Source of the DNA: Undibacterium sp. 5I1
GTDB taxonomy: Bacteria > Pseudomonadota > Gammaproteobacteria > Burkholderiales > Burkholderiaceae_D
Direction: 5' to 3'
NCBI RefSeq assembly: GCF_034314085.1
Contig: NZ_JAVIWI010000001.1
Coordinates: forward strand, 2,728,001 to 2,792,000
Length of the DNA stretch: 64,000 nucleotides
The notes under the pieces: model-generated
Told to the model about the DNA's origin: nothing
What the model saw: the letters and a program-made list of their open reading frames with translations, nothing else
Database searches by the model: none
Translations under genes and position numbers: made by a program
Part shown: positions 17,245 to 26,603 of the stretch, piece after piece
Numbering within the stretch: the stretch's first letter is position 1
Layout: each line of letters opens with the position of its first letter

Positions 17245-17967
17245 CTATGGATTTAACTTGGGTAAGGACGCCATCAGATCGGCAAAACGCTGGCCCTGAA
17301 TCATGATGTGACCTCTGAGCAACTCTGCTGTTAAATCGCCATTGCCAGCGAGAATCGCCTGCACCACGCCGTCGTGCTCAGAAAACGATGCGCCGACCCT
17401 GTCCCTCACCCGCAATTGCAAACGCCGGTAATGTCGCAGGCGACGGTGTAGTGCGAGTGCTTGCTCAGCCAGAAAAGCGTTGTGACTGCCTTTGTAGATA
17501 ATCTGATGGAAGGTTTCGTTGCAATAGAAATAATCGTCAGAGTTTTGCGCCAGGCTGGCGTCCTTGCATGCCTGATGTGCTGCCAGCAGATTCTGATGCT
17601 CTGCTTCGGTCATGCGTCTGGCGGCGAGTCTGCCGCACATTGCCTCAAACTCGGCCATGACTTCAAACATTTCTACCAATTGCTGCGGCCCTAGTTCTGC
17701 CACGACCGCGCCGCGCCTGGGGCGAATAACGACGATCCCCATTGATGCGAGCTGAATCAGGGTTTCTCTGATCGGCGTGCGTGATACGCCAAACTGCGTC
17801 GCTAGCTCGGTCTCATCCAGATGCTGCCCAGGAAGCAGCGTCCCTACAGCGATCATTTCTTCAATCGATTCGCGTAAGGATTCCGAGCGATTTTTATTAT
17901 CGGCCTTATCAATGAGCTTATCGCTGCTTTTGTTACCGATTTTATTAATAGTGTCGACGATAGACAA
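17245..17967 (-). CDS. GntR/FCD-type regulator, probable malonate regulator (MatR-like)
   Basis: This 240-residue GntR-family protein has an N-terminal winged HTH (DETELATQFGVSRTPIRETL, about 47-66) and a C-terminal FCD ligand domain (about 95-230) with metal-binding-type residues in NETFHQIIYKGSHN and SEHDGVVQAILAGN. The start is a TTG with AAGGAAACC before it. It is divergent from the TRAP-malonate operon, with a palindrome resembling the MatR operator in between. It therefore probably represses malonate uptake and decarboxylation and is released by malonate (inference). The more usual mdc regulator is a LysR protein, which is absent here. Confidence 0.88.
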   Translation of the reverse strand: MSIVDTINKIGNKSSDKLIDKADNKNRSESLRESIEEMIAVGTLLPGQHLDETELATQFGVSRTPIRETLIQLASMGIVVIRPRRGAVVAELGPQQLVEMFEVMAEFEAMCGRLAARRMTEAEHQNLLAAHQACKDASLAQNSDDYFYCNETFHQIIYKGSHNAFLAEQALALHRRLRHYRRLQLRVRDRVGASFSEHDGVVQAILAGNGDLTAELLRGHIMIQGQRFADLMASLPKLNP

Positions 17968-18039
17968 ACGGTTTCCTTAGTAGATTTTTTCTCATTATAA
18001 AAAACAATTTGTACTTGCATTGCATTTATTAAGTATATA

Positions 18040-18053
18040 TCTTGTATACATAA
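18040..18053. promoter_or_regulatory. Probable MatR-type operator
   Basis: TCTTGTATACATAA contains the palindrome TGTATACA (18043-18050). It lies in the divergent gntR-dctP promoter region, 74 bp before the dctP start. As I recall, MatR of Rhizobium leguminosarum binds TCTTGTA/TACACGA, which this site matches in 12 of 14 positions. Confidence 0.6.
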
Positions 18054-18126
18054 AAAGAAACCTTGCATGCAAATAGATCAAAAATCATTGTAATGCTTTT
18101 ACCTTTACTATCCAGCAGGAGACAGA

Positions 18127-19158
18127 ATGTCCACATTATCCAAACGCAGAGCCGTCCTCGGTGCTATGGCATCCATTGCCGCCAGCCCGCTACTTTCTAT
18201 GCAAACAGCCTGGGCGCAAACGTCCACTTTAAAAATATCGCATCAGTTCCCTGGCGGCACAGTGACTGAGGGCGATTTTAGAGATCGTTTATGCCGCATG
18301 TTTGCAGCTGAAGTCGAAAAACGCTCGAAAGGTAGCCTGAAGTTTGAGATTTATCCTGGATCGTCCCTAATGAAAACCAATGCCCAGTTCTCTTCCATGC
18401 GCAAAGGCGCATTGGATTTGTCGCTGGTGCCGCTGTCCTATGCTGGTGGAGAAGTCCCTGAGGTCAATATCGGACTAATGCCTGGTCTGGTGACTTCGTA
18501 TGAGCAGGGCTACGGCTGGAAAAACGCCGATGTCGGTAAAGAGTTAAATCGCATTTTGCTGGACAAAGGCATTGTTGTGGTTAGCTGGATCTGGCAAGCG
18601 GGCGGCGTTGCCTCCCGTGGTAAACCGATTATCGATCCAGATGATGCGAAGGGAATGAAGATACGCGGAGGCTCCCGCGAGATGGATTTGATTTTGAAAG
18701 CAGCCGGTGCGGCGGTGGTGTCCCTGCCCTCCAATGAGATCTATGCCGCGATGCAAACCGGTGCGATGGATGCGGCACTGACCTCGTCCACTTCATTGAT
18801 TTCGTTTCGCTTAGAAGAGGTATCTAAAGCATTGACCACAGGCCGTGCAGGTGCTTACTGGTTTATGTTTGAGCCGCTGATGATGTCGAAAGCTATCTTT
18901 GACAAACTCAGCAAAGAACAGCAAACGACGATCATGGCAGTCGGCGCAGAGATGGAAGCCTTTGCCCGTAAATCTGCGCAGCTAGATGATTCGCTGGTCG
19001 CTGCGGTGTACCAAAAAGCAGGCGCAAAAGTGGCTGATCTCAACCCCGCTGCTTTAAAGAAATGGCAATCAATCGCTCGCACGACGGCGTGGAAAGATTA
19101 TGGCGAGAAAAATGAGAACTGCGCCAAATTGCTGAAGTTGGCGGAGAAAACTCTATGA
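18127..19158 (+). CDS. dctP: TRAP transporter substrate-binding protein (DctP family), probable malonate
   Basis: This 343-residue periplasmic solute-binding protein of the TRAP class has a signal peptide (about residues 1-30, ending at TAWAQ, with a basic KRR). The DctP fold signatures are KISHQFPGG, KFEIYPGSSL, MKIRGGSREMDLILKAAGA and SLPSNEIYAAMQTGAMDAAL. The conserved Arg in MKIRGG would bind a carboxylate. The start follows CAGGAGA. It is the first gene of a run that ends with malonate decarboxylase, so malonate is the likely ligand (inference from context). It overlaps dctQ by 4 bp. Confidence 0.92.
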   Translation: MSTLSKRRAVLGAMASIAASPLLSMQTAWAQTSTLKISHQFPGGTVTEGDFRDRLCRMFAAEVEKRSKGSLKFEIYPGSSLMKTNAQFSSMRKGALDLSLVPLSYAGGEVPEVNIGLMPGLVTSYEQGYGWKNADVGKELNRILLDKGIVVVSWIWQAGGVASRGKPIIDPDDAKGMKIRGGSREMDLILKAAGAAVVSLPSNEIYAAMQTGAMDAALTSSTSLISFRLEEVSKALTTGRAGAYWFMFEPLMMSKAIFDKLSKEQQTTIMAVGAEMEAFARKSAQLDDSLVAAVYQKAGAKVADLNPAALKKWQSIARTTAWKDYGEKNENCAKLLKLAEKTL

Positions 19159-19721
19159 GCCACGGCTTTGAGTTGGAGCCTGCCAAAGGAACGGCAGTGC
19201 CGGATAATAAGATCGTTGCGGGCATATCTTGGGCAATGGATAAATTCAATATGTTGCTCATGAATTTATCCTTGCTAGCATTGGTATTAACTGCCTGCGT
19301 ACTGACCTATTCGGTGGTCAGCCGGTATTTTTTTAACGCACCGACCGATTGGCAGGATGAAGCATCGGTGTTCATGCTGGTCGGTGTTACTTTTTTCTGT
19401 ACCGCTTATGTACAGTCATTTCGCGGACATATCGGGATTGAAGCGCTGTCTTCATTGCTTCCAGCGCGGGTCAATGCATTTCGTATGTTGTTAGTGGATG
19501 TATTGTCGTTTTTGTTTTGCTTGTTCTTCTCATGGAAATCCTGGACCTTATGGCATGAAGCCTTTGTCGATGGCCAGACCACCACCTCTACTTTTGCACC
19601 GCCGCTATGGATACCTTACGGCATGATGGCGTTTGGTATGAGCTTACTGACGTTACAGATTTTTGTGCAGGTATTAGCGCGAGTGACTAACGCATCGCCA
19701 GCAAAACGGAGCGACACATGA
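19155..19721 (+). CDS. dctQ: TRAP transporter small permease (DctQ family)
   Basis: This 188-residue inner-membrane protein has four hydrophobic helices and the DctQ signature RYFFNAPTDWQDEASVFMLV (about residues 56-75), the small subunit of TRAP transporters. ATGA overlaps with dctP before it and dctM after it imply coupled translation. Confidence 0.92.
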   Translation: MSHGFELEPAKGTAVPDNKIVAGISWAMDKFNMLLMNLSLLALVLTACVLTYSVVSRYFFNAPTDWQDEASVFMLVGVTFFCTAYVQSFRGHIGIEALSSLLPARVNAFRMLLVDVLSFLFCLFFSWKSWTLWHEAFVDGQTTTSTFAPPLWIPYGMMAFGMSLLTLQIFVQVLARVTNASPAKRSDT

Positions 19722-21067
19722 GCCCGCTAACATTAGGCGCTTTATATGGCGCAGTGACGCTGGTCGTGATGTTCTCTGGCATGCCGATTGCATTTGCGCT
19801 AGGCATCGTCGCTACCAGTTTTATGTATTTTTTTATGCCTTCAACCTCGCTCGATACCGTGACCCAAAACGTGTATGAAGAAATGGCATCCATCACCTTA
19901 TTGTCGATCCCGCTATTCATCTTAAAAGGTGCGGCCATCGGCAAGTCCCCGGCAGGTAAAGACCTCTATTCCGCAATCCATACCTGGTTGCACAAAGTAC
20001 CTGGCGGTCTTGGCATTGCCAACGTAGTGGCGTGCGCTCTGTTTGCAGCGATGGCGGGTTCTTCACCTGCAACCTGCTCTGCGATTGGTTCAGCAGGCAT
20101 CCCTGAAATGCGCAGACGTGGTTATTCGCCTGGCTTTGCAGCAGGAATCATTGCAGCAGGTGGCACCTTAGGTATTTTATTACCGCCATCAATCACGATG
20201 ATTTTGTATGCGGTCGCCGCTGAACAATCTTTGGGCCGCTTGTTTTTAGCAGGCGTCGGTCCTGGTGTGTTGCTGGTATTTTTATTTGCTGGTTATGCCG
20301 TGTATCGGGCACGCAAAGAATATCGTATGGCATTAGCGGTATTCAATCAGACCGGGACGGAATCTGCCTATCTTGAAAAAGAGCATTTCACGCTGGCGCA
20401 AAAAGTAGAAATGCTGCCACGTGTATTGCCCTTCGTTATTTTGCTGATTGGTGTGATGGTTGCGCTGTACGGCGGCTTTGCGACACCGTCAGAAACCGCA
20501 GGTCTAGGCGCGTTGTTGGCGCTGGCTTTAATCGCCATTGTGTACGGTGTGTGGCGACCAAAAGATTTGCGTCCGATTCTGACATCAACCGTCAAAGAAT
20601 CCACCATGCTGCTACTGATCATTGGCATGTCCTTACTCTATTCCTATGTGATGAGCTATTTACATATCAGCCAGTCTGCGGCGCAATGGGTTGTTGATAT
20701 GCATTTATCAAAATGGGTGTTACTGGCGGTGATACTCACGATGGTGATTGTGTTTGGCTTTTTCTTACCGCCGGTATCGATTATTTTGATGACCGCTCCG
20801 ATTATTTTGCCTCCGCTTAAAGCAGCAGGTTTTGATCTGATCTGGTTTGGGATTGTCATGACGGTGGTGATGGAAATGGGACTAATCCATCCACCGGTCG
20901 GATTGAATATTTTTGTGATTAAGAACATCGCACCGGACATTCCGTTGAAGGACGTAATCTGGGGCGTGATGCCGTTTGTCGCGCTGATGTTTCTGGCAGT
21001 GCTGTTGTTATGCTTGTTTCCAGGGATTTCAACGGGCTTGCCTACCATGATTATGGGAGCGAAATGA
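19718..21067 (+). CDS. dctM: TRAP transporter large permease (DctM family)
   Basis: This 449-residue polytopic protein is the sodium-coupled channel subunit of the TRAP transporter. DctM motifs are FSGMPIAFALGIV near the N-terminus, AMAGSSPATCSAIGSAGIPEM, AAGGTLGILLPPSITMILYA and GLIHPPVGLNIFVIKNIAPD. Its stop overlaps the mdcA start (ATGA), so transporter and decarboxylase are translated as one unit. The usual mdc transporter pair MdcL/MdcM is absent; this TRAP system probably replaces it. Confidence 0.94.
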   Translation: MSPLTLGALYGAVTLVVMFSGMPIAFALGIVATSFMYFFMPSTSLDTVTQNVYEEMASITLLSIPLFILKGAAIGKSPAGKDLYSAIHTWLHKVPGGLGIANVVACALFAAMAGSSPATCSAIGSAGIPEMRRRGYSPGFAAGIIAAGGTLGILLPPSITMILYAVAAEQSLGRLFLAGVGPGVLLVFLFAGYAVYRARKEYRMALAVFNQTGTESAYLEKEHFTLAQKVEMLPRVLPFVILLIGVMVALYGGFATPSETAGLGALLALALIAIVYGVWRPKDLRPILTSTVKESTMLLLIIGMSLLYSYVMSYLHISQSAAQWVVDMHLSKWVLLAVILTMVIVFGFFLPPVSIILMTAPIILPPLKAAGFDLIWFGIVMTVVMEMGLIHPPVGLNIFVIKNIAPDIPLKDVIWGVMPFVALMFLAVLLLCLFPGISTGLPTMIMGAK

Positions 21068-22767
21068 GTCAATTTTCTGATGCTCATATAAACGAACGAT
21101 CAAGTGCGCGACCCACTGTGTGGAACAGCTTACAAAACAATCGACGTCAACGTCTGCAGCGCGCCAAGTCGTCCTTAGCTGAAGCCTTAAACGGCAAAGT
21201 TTTACCGGCTTCGCGTATCGCTGATTTACTGCATCAGGTATTGGAATGCGGTGATCGGGTCTGCCTTGAGGGAAACAATCAGAAACAAGCTGACTTTTTA
21301 GGCAAAGCGCTGGCAACACTTGATCCTACAAAAATCAATCAACTCCACATGCTGCAGTCCGTCATTGCCTTGCCTGAGCATCTGGATGTATTCGACCGTG
21401 GTATTGCATCAAAGTTGGACTTTTCTTTTTCAGGCCCACAGGCCGGACGAGTCGCCAAACTGGTCAGTTCAGGCAAGTTAAACATCGGTGCGATCCATAC
21501 TTATCTCGAATTATTTGGTCGCTACTTTATCGACCTGACACCGCGCGTCTGTCTGATCGCAGCGGAGGCGGCAGATCGTCACGGTAATTTGTACACGGGA
21601 CCCAATACAGAAGATACACCCGCCATCGTCGAGGCTACCGCATTTAAAAATGGCATCGTGATTGTGCAAGTGAATCAGATTGTCGATGTACTGCCGCGAG
21701 TGGATATTCCAGGCGACTGGGTTGATTTTGTCGTGCAAGCACCTAATCCATATTACATAGAACCTTTATTCACACGTGACCCGGCGCAGATTTCAGAGAT
21801 ACAAGTCCTGATGGCGATGATGGCGATCAAAGGTATCTACGCCGAGTATGGTGTACAAAGACTCAATCACGGTATCGGCTTCGATACTGCCGCCATCGAA
21901 TTATTGTTACCAACCTATGCAGAGTCGTTGGGACTCAAAGGCAAAATCGGACGTCATTGGGCACTCAATCCCCACCCTGCTTTGATCCCTGCGATTGAGG
22001 CTGGCTTTGTCGAGTCTGTCTATTCGTTTGGGTCGGAACTAGGCATGGAAGACTATATCCGCGCCCGGCCCGATGTGTTCTTTGTCGGACCTGACGGCTC
22101 CATGCGCAGTAATCGCGCCCTTTGCCAGGCAGCGGGACAATATGCCTGCGATATGTTCATCGGTTCGACTTTGCAAATTGATTTACAAGGCAATTCCTCC
22201 ACCGCGACCTTGGGACGAATCGCGGGCTTTGGCGGTGCGCCGAATATGGGCGCGGATGCACGTGGCAGACGACACGCCAGCCCAGCATGGTTAAAAGCCG
22301 GACAGCAAGCGCGGGAAGGGAAAAATCTGATCCCGCGCGGACAAAAATTAGTGGTGCAAATTGTCGAAACCTTTCGCGAACATATGCAACCCGCCTTCGT
22401 CGAAAAACTCGATGCATGGGAACTGGCGGAACAAGCCAAGATGGCGATTCCACCTGTCATGATTTATGGCGATGACGTGACACATATTTTGACGGAAGAA
22501 GGCATCGCCAATCTCTTATTGTGCCGCACGGATGAAGAGCGCGAACAGGCGATCCGTGGTGTGGCAGGTTATACCGCCGTTGGCATCGCACGCGACAAGC
22601 GTATGGTAGAAAATTTACACGATCGCGGCATCATTCAGCGTGCCGAGGATATTGGTATTGATAAACGTCAGGCCACCCGTAGTTTGCTCGCCGCCAAATC
22701 GATGAAAGATCTAGTACGCGCCTCTGGCGGTTTGTATAACCCACCAAAGCGTTTTAGAAATTGGTAG
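21064..22767 (+). CDS. mdcA: Malonate decarboxylase alpha subunit (acetyl-ACP:malonate ACP transferase)
   Basis: This 567-residue cytoplasmic subunit exchanges acetate for malonate on the acyl carrier protein: acetyl-S-ACP + malonate gives malonyl-S-ACP + acetate. It matches MdcA with KINQLHMLQSVIALPEHLDV, GAIHTYLELFGRYFIDLTPR, NGIVIVQVNQIVDVLPRVDI, RGVAGYTAVGIARDKRMVEN and a C-terminal GGLYNPPKRFRNW. The ATG at 21064 overlaps dctM and is preferred over an in-frame earlier start at 21010 inside dctM. mdcC follows after 51 bp. Confidence 0.95.
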   Translation: MSQFSDAHINERSSARPTVWNSLQNNRRQRLQRAKSSLAEALNGKVLPASRIADLLHQVLECGDRVCLEGNNQKQADFLGKALATLDPTKINQLHMLQSVIALPEHLDVFDRGIASKLDFSFSGPQAGRVAKLVSSGKLNIGAIHTYLELFGRYFIDLTPRVCLIAAEAADRHGNLYTGPNTEDTPAIVEATAFKNGIVIVQVNQIVDVLPRVDIPGDWVDFVVQAPNPYYIEPLFTRDPAQISEIQVLMAMMAIKGIYAEYGVQRLNHGIGFDTAAIELLLPTYAESLGLKGKIGRHWALNPHPALIPAIEAGFVESVYSFGSELGMEDYIRARPDVFFVGPDGSMRSNRALCQAAGQYACDMFIGSTLQIDLQGNSSTATLGRIAGFGGAPNMGADARGRRHASPAWLKAGQQAREGKNLIPRGQKLVVQIVETFREHMQPAFVEKLDAWELAEQAKMAIPPVMIYGDDVTHILTEEGIANLLLCRTDEEREQAIRGVAGYTAVGIARDKRMVENLHDRGIIQRAEDIGIDKRQATRSLLAAKSMKDLVRASGGLYNPPKRFRNW

Positions 22768-22818
22768 GCGGATAGTAGAAAAGAATAATAGAAGTGAATA
22801 GCTGAGAAGAAAGCCGCA

Positions 22819-23145
22819 ATGGAAACCTTAAATTATCGATTCGAACATGGCAACCGTCATTTAAATAATCCAGCTGAACTGGTAGGCGTTGTCAGCTCCG
22901 GCAATCTGGAGGTGCTGATTGAAAGCATTCCACAAAACGGTGCCTGCACAATCGAAATCAAAACAGCCGCCACCGGTTTTGGTGCAATCTGGCAAGCGGT
23001 TATGCAAGATTTCCATAACCGCTGGCAGCTTACCGAAACCCGCATCACAATTAACGATATGGGCGCGACGCCTGCGGTCGTGAGTCTGCGCCTGGATCAA
23101 GCGGTTGAGACTATGCTGGGAAAAACTGCTGGAGAAGCCTCATGA
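22819..23145 (+). CDS. mdcC: Malonate decarboxylase acyl carrier protein (delta subunit)
   Basis: This 108-residue carrier protein holds the unusual 2'-(5''-phosphoribosyl)-3'-dephospho-CoA arm to which acetyl and malonyl are bound. The attachment serine is probably Ser27 in VGVVSSGNLEVLIE (the family motif is close to V-G-S-G-D-L-E-V). A conserved FGAIWQAVMQDF and DMGATPAVVSLRLDQA follow. It overlaps mdcD by 4 bp. Confidence 0.94.
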   Translation: METLNYRFEHGNRHLNNPAELVGVVSSGNLEVLIESIPQNGACTIEIKTAATGFGAIWQAVMQDFHNRWQLTETRITINDMGATPAVVSLRLDQAVETMLGKTAGEAS

Positions 23146-24035
23146 GTTATCTGGAATCCAATGCGCGTGAACGAGTGCATGCCTTATTTGATGCGAATAG
23201 TTTTGAAGAGTTTTTACCGCCTTCGGCACGTGTCATCAGCCCCCATTTAGGACAACTCAACGCTCCCGTGTCCTTCGATGACGGAGTGGTGATTGGTAGC
23301 GCAAAACTGGCAGGAAAAATCGTCTTTGTCGCTACACAAGAAGGTGGCTTTATGGGTGGTGCAGTAGGTGAAGTCCATGGCGCCAAACTCGTCGGGATGT
23401 TACGTCGTGCCGTTGCAGAGCATGCGCATGCAGTCGTGTTATTGCTTGAATCAGGTGGAGTACGTTTGCATGAGGCCAATGCGGGTCTAATCGCTGTATC
23501 AGAAGTCATGCGGGCGGTGTTGGATACGCGTGCCGCTGGCGTCCCGGTAGTCGTATTAATCGGCGGCTCGAATGGTTGTTTTGGCGGCATGGGCATCGTT
23601 GCCCGCTGTGCAAATATCATCGTCATGTCAGAAGAAGCACGTCTTGCGATGTCCGGTCCGGAAGTGATTGAAACAGCCAATGGGGTAGAAGAATTTGATT
23701 CGCGTGACAGAGCGCTGGTATGGCGCACGACAGGTGGTAAGCATCGATTTTTATTAGGTGATTGTCAGATGATCGTTGCTGATTCTGTCCCAGCATTCCG
23801 CGATGCTGCGATTGCGGCAATCGATACTTGCAACCAGCAAGAGGTCGCGTTGTCATTGACGGCGTTAGAGCAAGAGCAACACTTACTGACACAACGTATC
23901 AGTCAATTTGGTACGCTGACTGACCCGGTAGATATCTGGAAAAAACTCGGCGTCCCAGAACCAGAATTGCTACCGCTATTAGAGGTGGATCAGTTCATTA
24001 CAACGGTTGATCATCTACGTTTGGGAGTGCGGTAA
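23142..24035 (+). CDS. mdcD: Malonate decarboxylase beta subunit
   Basis: This 297-residue subunit belongs to the crotonase/carboxyltransferase fold and, with MdcE, decarboxylates malonyl-S-ACP to acetyl-S-ACP. Motifs seen are FVATQEGGFMGGAVGEVHGA, VVLLLESGGVRLHEANAGL and GGMGIVARCANIIVMSEEARL, then AMSGPEVIETANGVEEFDSR. Its length is typical for MdcD. The stop overlaps the mdcE start. Confidence 0.95.
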   Translation: MSYLESNARERVHALFDANSFEEFLPPSARVISPHLGQLNAPVSFDDGVVIGSAKLAGKIVFVATQEGGFMGGAVGEVHGAKLVGMLRRAVAEHAHAVVLLLESGGVRLHEANAGLIAVSEVMRAVLDTRAAGVPVVVLIGGSNGCFGGMGIVARCANIIVMSEEARLAMSGPEVIETANGVEEFDSRDRALVWRTTGGKHRFLLGDCQMIVADSVPAFRDAAIAAIDTCNQQEVALSLTALEQEQHLLTQRISQFGTLTDPVDIWKKLGVPEPELLPLLEVDQFITTVDHLRLGVR

Positions 24036-24808
24036 TGGTGCAGCCTGTCAATCCCGTAACGAATTTAACTACGCCAACATTACATTGGCAAACGATCGCA
24101 ACTAAGCTATTTCCGCTCGGCCATTCGATTACAGAACTAGATCATTTCTTATCTGGTAGCGCCCAGACCAGCATCGGCACTATCGCTGTCGTCGGCACTT
24201 GCGAGCACGAACCAATTGGTGTTGAAATCGCGCTGGCACAGGCCCACTTTATTCTCAATACGGTACGCGAACATCCGCAGCGTCCGATCTTGATTATGGT
24301 CGATACGCAAGGACAACGCTTACGTCATCGCGATGAGATGTTGGGAATTAATAGCTACATGGCACATTTAGGAAAATGCGTCGATCTGGCCCGGCGTCAA
24401 GGCCATCCCATCCTTGGTCTGGTGTACGACCAAGCTTTGTCAGGAGGATTTATCACCAGCGGTTTGATGGCGGACGCTTGTTATGCTTTGCCGGATTCCA
24501 CAATCCGGGTCATGGGCTTGCCCGCTATGGCGAGGATCACTAAAGTGCCGGAAGAACGATTGATTGCACTCGCCAGTAGCAATCCGGTTTTTGCACCAGG
24601 TCCAGAAAATTATTTACGTATGGGTGGTATTGAGGCGATCTGGCAAGATGATTTATCTACTCAATTAGAACTGGCGTTACAAGAACAAGTGGATGGTAAT
24701 CGAGGCGGCGATCAGCGTAGTGGTTTAGGGTTGGCACGCGGCGGCCGTAAGCTGGCGCAGCCTGTGATTGATGCGATACTCGCCGGCAAAAATAGTCTGG
24801 CATCATGA
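24035..24808 (+). CDS. mdcE: Malonate decarboxylase gamma subunit
   Basis: This 257-residue partner of MdcD in malonyl-S-ACP decarboxylation contains PILIMVDTQGQRLRHRDEML, GINSYMAHLGKCVDLARRQG, YDQALSGGFITSGLMADACY and RVMGLPAMARITKVPEERL, all typical of MdcE. The start shares its first base with the last base of the mdcD stop and the stop overlaps mdcG, continuing the coupled operon. Confidence 0.95.
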   Translation: MVQPVNPVTNLTTPTLHWQTIATKLFPLGHSITELDHFLSGSAQTSIGTIAVVGTCEHEPIGVEIALAQAHFILNTVREHPQRPILIMVDTQGQRLRHRDEMLGINSYMAHLGKCVDLARRQGHPILGLVYDQALSGGFITSGLMADACYALPDSTIRVMGLPAMARITKVPEERLIALASSNPVFAPGPENYLRMGGIEAIWQDDLSTQLELALQEQVDGNRGGDQRSGLGLARGGRKLAQPVIDAILAGKNSLAS

Positions 24809-25533
24809 TGTCACGGCATGATCTGGTCTGGCTATCTGATCTGGGCTGGCAGCAGCTTATTGACCAGCTTAGTGGTCAACGTAGTAGTCAGCTTATTGTT
24901 CAACCGAGTATGACTGCGACCGACGATCAGCTAGAAGCCATCAAGCTTTGGCAAAACCAAGACTGGCCATTGGTCGTTAGGCGTGCTGATGCTGATATCG
25001 GTGTCAACACGGATCAAATCTGCTTAGGGCTAGCTATGCCACCGCATCCGTTAACTGGTGAGAAAAGACGAATCGCTTTGCGTTGCGCCGTCACAGATAT
25101 CAAAAAAACGACACCAGCACTGCCGTTATCATCCGTCATCGGCGCTGCGCCTGGCGAATGGCAGCAAGGCTTAGCCAAGCTAGCCTTGCAAGCAAATAAT
25201 TTACGCCTTCATGTCTTCGGATCACTCGCTTTACAAACACTGACCAAGCAGATTTATCTCACTACGACATCAGATATTGATGTCTTGTTTTATCCTGACA
25301 ATATCGAGCAATTGCAGACTGGATTATTGCTATTGTCAGAATCTGCCAAAATCCTGCCGCTCGACGGAGAAATTATTTTTCCGGGCGACCGCGCCGTATC
25401 ATGGAAAGAATGGCTTAGCGCATTGGACCGGCAAGCACATGTATTGGTAAAAGAAATGCATACGGTACGGTTAGCGTCCACGGCCTCATTACTAAGCAGT
25501 CTGGGAAAAAAGTCATGCGTCAAATCAGTATAG
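24805..25533 (+). CDS. mdcG: Malonate decarboxylase holo-ACP synthase (phosphoribosyl-dephospho-CoA transferase)
   Basis: This 242-residue nucleotidyltransferase attaches the prosthetic group made by MdcB to the MdcC serine. Signatures include RHDLVWLSDLGWQQLI, WPLVVRRADAD, VFGSLALQTLTKQIYLTTTS, DIDVLF (catalytic Asp pair) and a final WKEWLSALD segment. The ATG overlaps the mdcE stop and its own end overlaps mdcB by 19 bp. Confidence 0.93.
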   Translation: MMSRHDLVWLSDLGWQQLIDQLSGQRSSQLIVQPSMTATDDQLEAIKLWQNQDWPLVVRRADADIGVNTDQICLGLAMPPHPLTGEKRRIALRCAVTDIKKTTPALPLSSVIGAAPGEWQQGLAKLALQANNLRLHVFGSLALQTLTKQIYLTTTSDIDVLFYPDNIEQLQTGLLLLSESAKILPLDGEIIFPGDRAVSWKEWLSALDRQAHVLVKEMHTVRLASTASLLSSLGKKSCVKSV

Positions 25534-26603
25534 AGATAGTGCCGAAGATGCCGGCATTGATGTCGCAAGCGTATCGCGACGACGCTGAGAAAATCAGTGT
25601 TGATGTTGCTCACCGAGACTTTGCGGCATTACTTGCGCGCCTAGCTGTACGCTGTTTGTACACAGAATTATCGCTATACCCCAAACCGGGCTTAGTGTCG
25701 TTGATAGATAACGGCAGTCATCAGGATATGAACGCCAGCACCTTTATGCGCAGCCTATTTTCTTTACGTGGCTACTATAAAGAAATTAGCTTAGCAGGTA
25801 TGACTGGGGCGTCTTTTAATTCACTAAAAAAGCTGGGCATATCTGCCGAAAAAAAGATGATGCTCGCCACCGCCGGAATCAACACCCATCGTGGCGCAAT
25901 CTTTAGCCTAGGCTTACTTTGCGCCGCTATCGGGCATGCTAAAGTTCAACGACAGTCACTATCACCAGCCAGTATCCGCCACACTTTATTAACATGCTGG
26001 GGTGATGAATTGCGGACGCACATGCAAGTTCCGTTTGGCAAATTAGGTTCTCCCTCTAACGGAGTTAAGGTTGGTGCACTACACGGTGCAAGTGGTGCCC
26101 GTGAAGAGGCGGCCCTTGGTTTGCCATCGGTATTTGAAATTGGCATACCCGCATTACAAGCGACTCTCGCTGCCGGGCGGAGTATGTACCATGCAAAAAT
26201 TGATGCCCTGTTCGCCTTAATGGCGTATATCAGCGACACCAACGTCTACCACCGTGGCGGTGCAGAAGGTGCGGCCATCGTCAAACATCAGGCGCAACAT
26301 TTTATAGCTCAAGGTGGAACCGCTCATCCAGATTGGTATGAACATGCCCTAGCTTGTCATCGTATATTCATCGCTAAAAAATTATCCCCCGGAGGCGCTG
26401 CGGATTTGCTTGCTGCGAGCTGCCTGGTGCATGCAATAAGTTCCGATGCAATCACTGCTAATACAATGAGTGCTAACGATAATGAGAACAAATTAGGACT
26501 TACGCAAAATTGTTGCTGCAAGACGCAGCGACAAAGAAATTACTTAAGTACGGCTAGTCGCTGCAACGCCGCTGAGGCAGTTTTGGGTAAGTCGAAAAAA
26601 TGA
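25515..26603 (+). CDS. mdcB: Triphosphoribosyl-dephospho-CoA synthase, C-terminus altered by a repeat element
   Basis: This 362-residue enzyme makes 2'-(5-triphosphoribosyl)-3'-dephospho-CoA for the MdcC arm (CitG/MdcB family). The family core is clear: TELSLYPKPGLVSLIDNGSH, AGINTHRGAIFSLGLLCAA, LGSPSNGVKVGALHGASGAR, DTNVYHRGGAEGAA and LSPGGAADLLAASCLVHA (about residues 295-312), where family members normally end soon after. Here about 36 further codons come from a 101-bp inverted-repeat element (26495-26595), giving KLGLTQNCCCKTQRQRN and onward to the stop. The catalytic core is untouched, so activity is probably kept. ATG 25560 or 25563 are alternative starts. Confidence 0.92.
   Translation: MRQISIEIVPKMPALMSQAYRDDAEKISVDVAHRDFAALLARLAVRCLYTELSLYPKPGLVSLIDNGSHQDMNASTFMRSLFSLRGYYKEISLAGMTGASFNSLKKLGISAEKKMMLATAGINTHRGAIFSLGLLCAAIGHAKVQRQSLSPASIRHTLLTCWGDELRTHMQVPFGKLGSPSNGVKVGALHGASGAREEAALGLPSVFEIGIPALQATLAAGRSMYHAKIDALFALMAYISDTNVYHRGGAEGAAIVKHQAQHFIAQGGTAHPDWYEHALACHRIFIAKKLSPGGAADLLAASCLVHAISSDAITANTMSANDNENKLGLTQNCCCKTQRQRNYLSTASRCNAAEAVLGKSKK
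26495..26595. repeat. Family 2 MITE-like element, copy 2, inside mdcB 3' end
   Basis: The ends AGGACTTACGCAAAATTG (26495-26512) and CAGTTTTGGGTAAGTCG (26578-26594) are inverted copies of each other. The length is 101 bp, the same as copy 1 at 483-583. The element codes for the last third-of-a-hundred residues of mdcB and supplies the GGGTAAG just before the mdcH ATG at 26600. Confidence 0.78.

Noticed and set aside
21010-21063. 18-residue N-terminal extension of MdcA
   Set aside because: It lies inside dctM, and ATG 21064 forms the usual ATGA overlap with the dctM stop.
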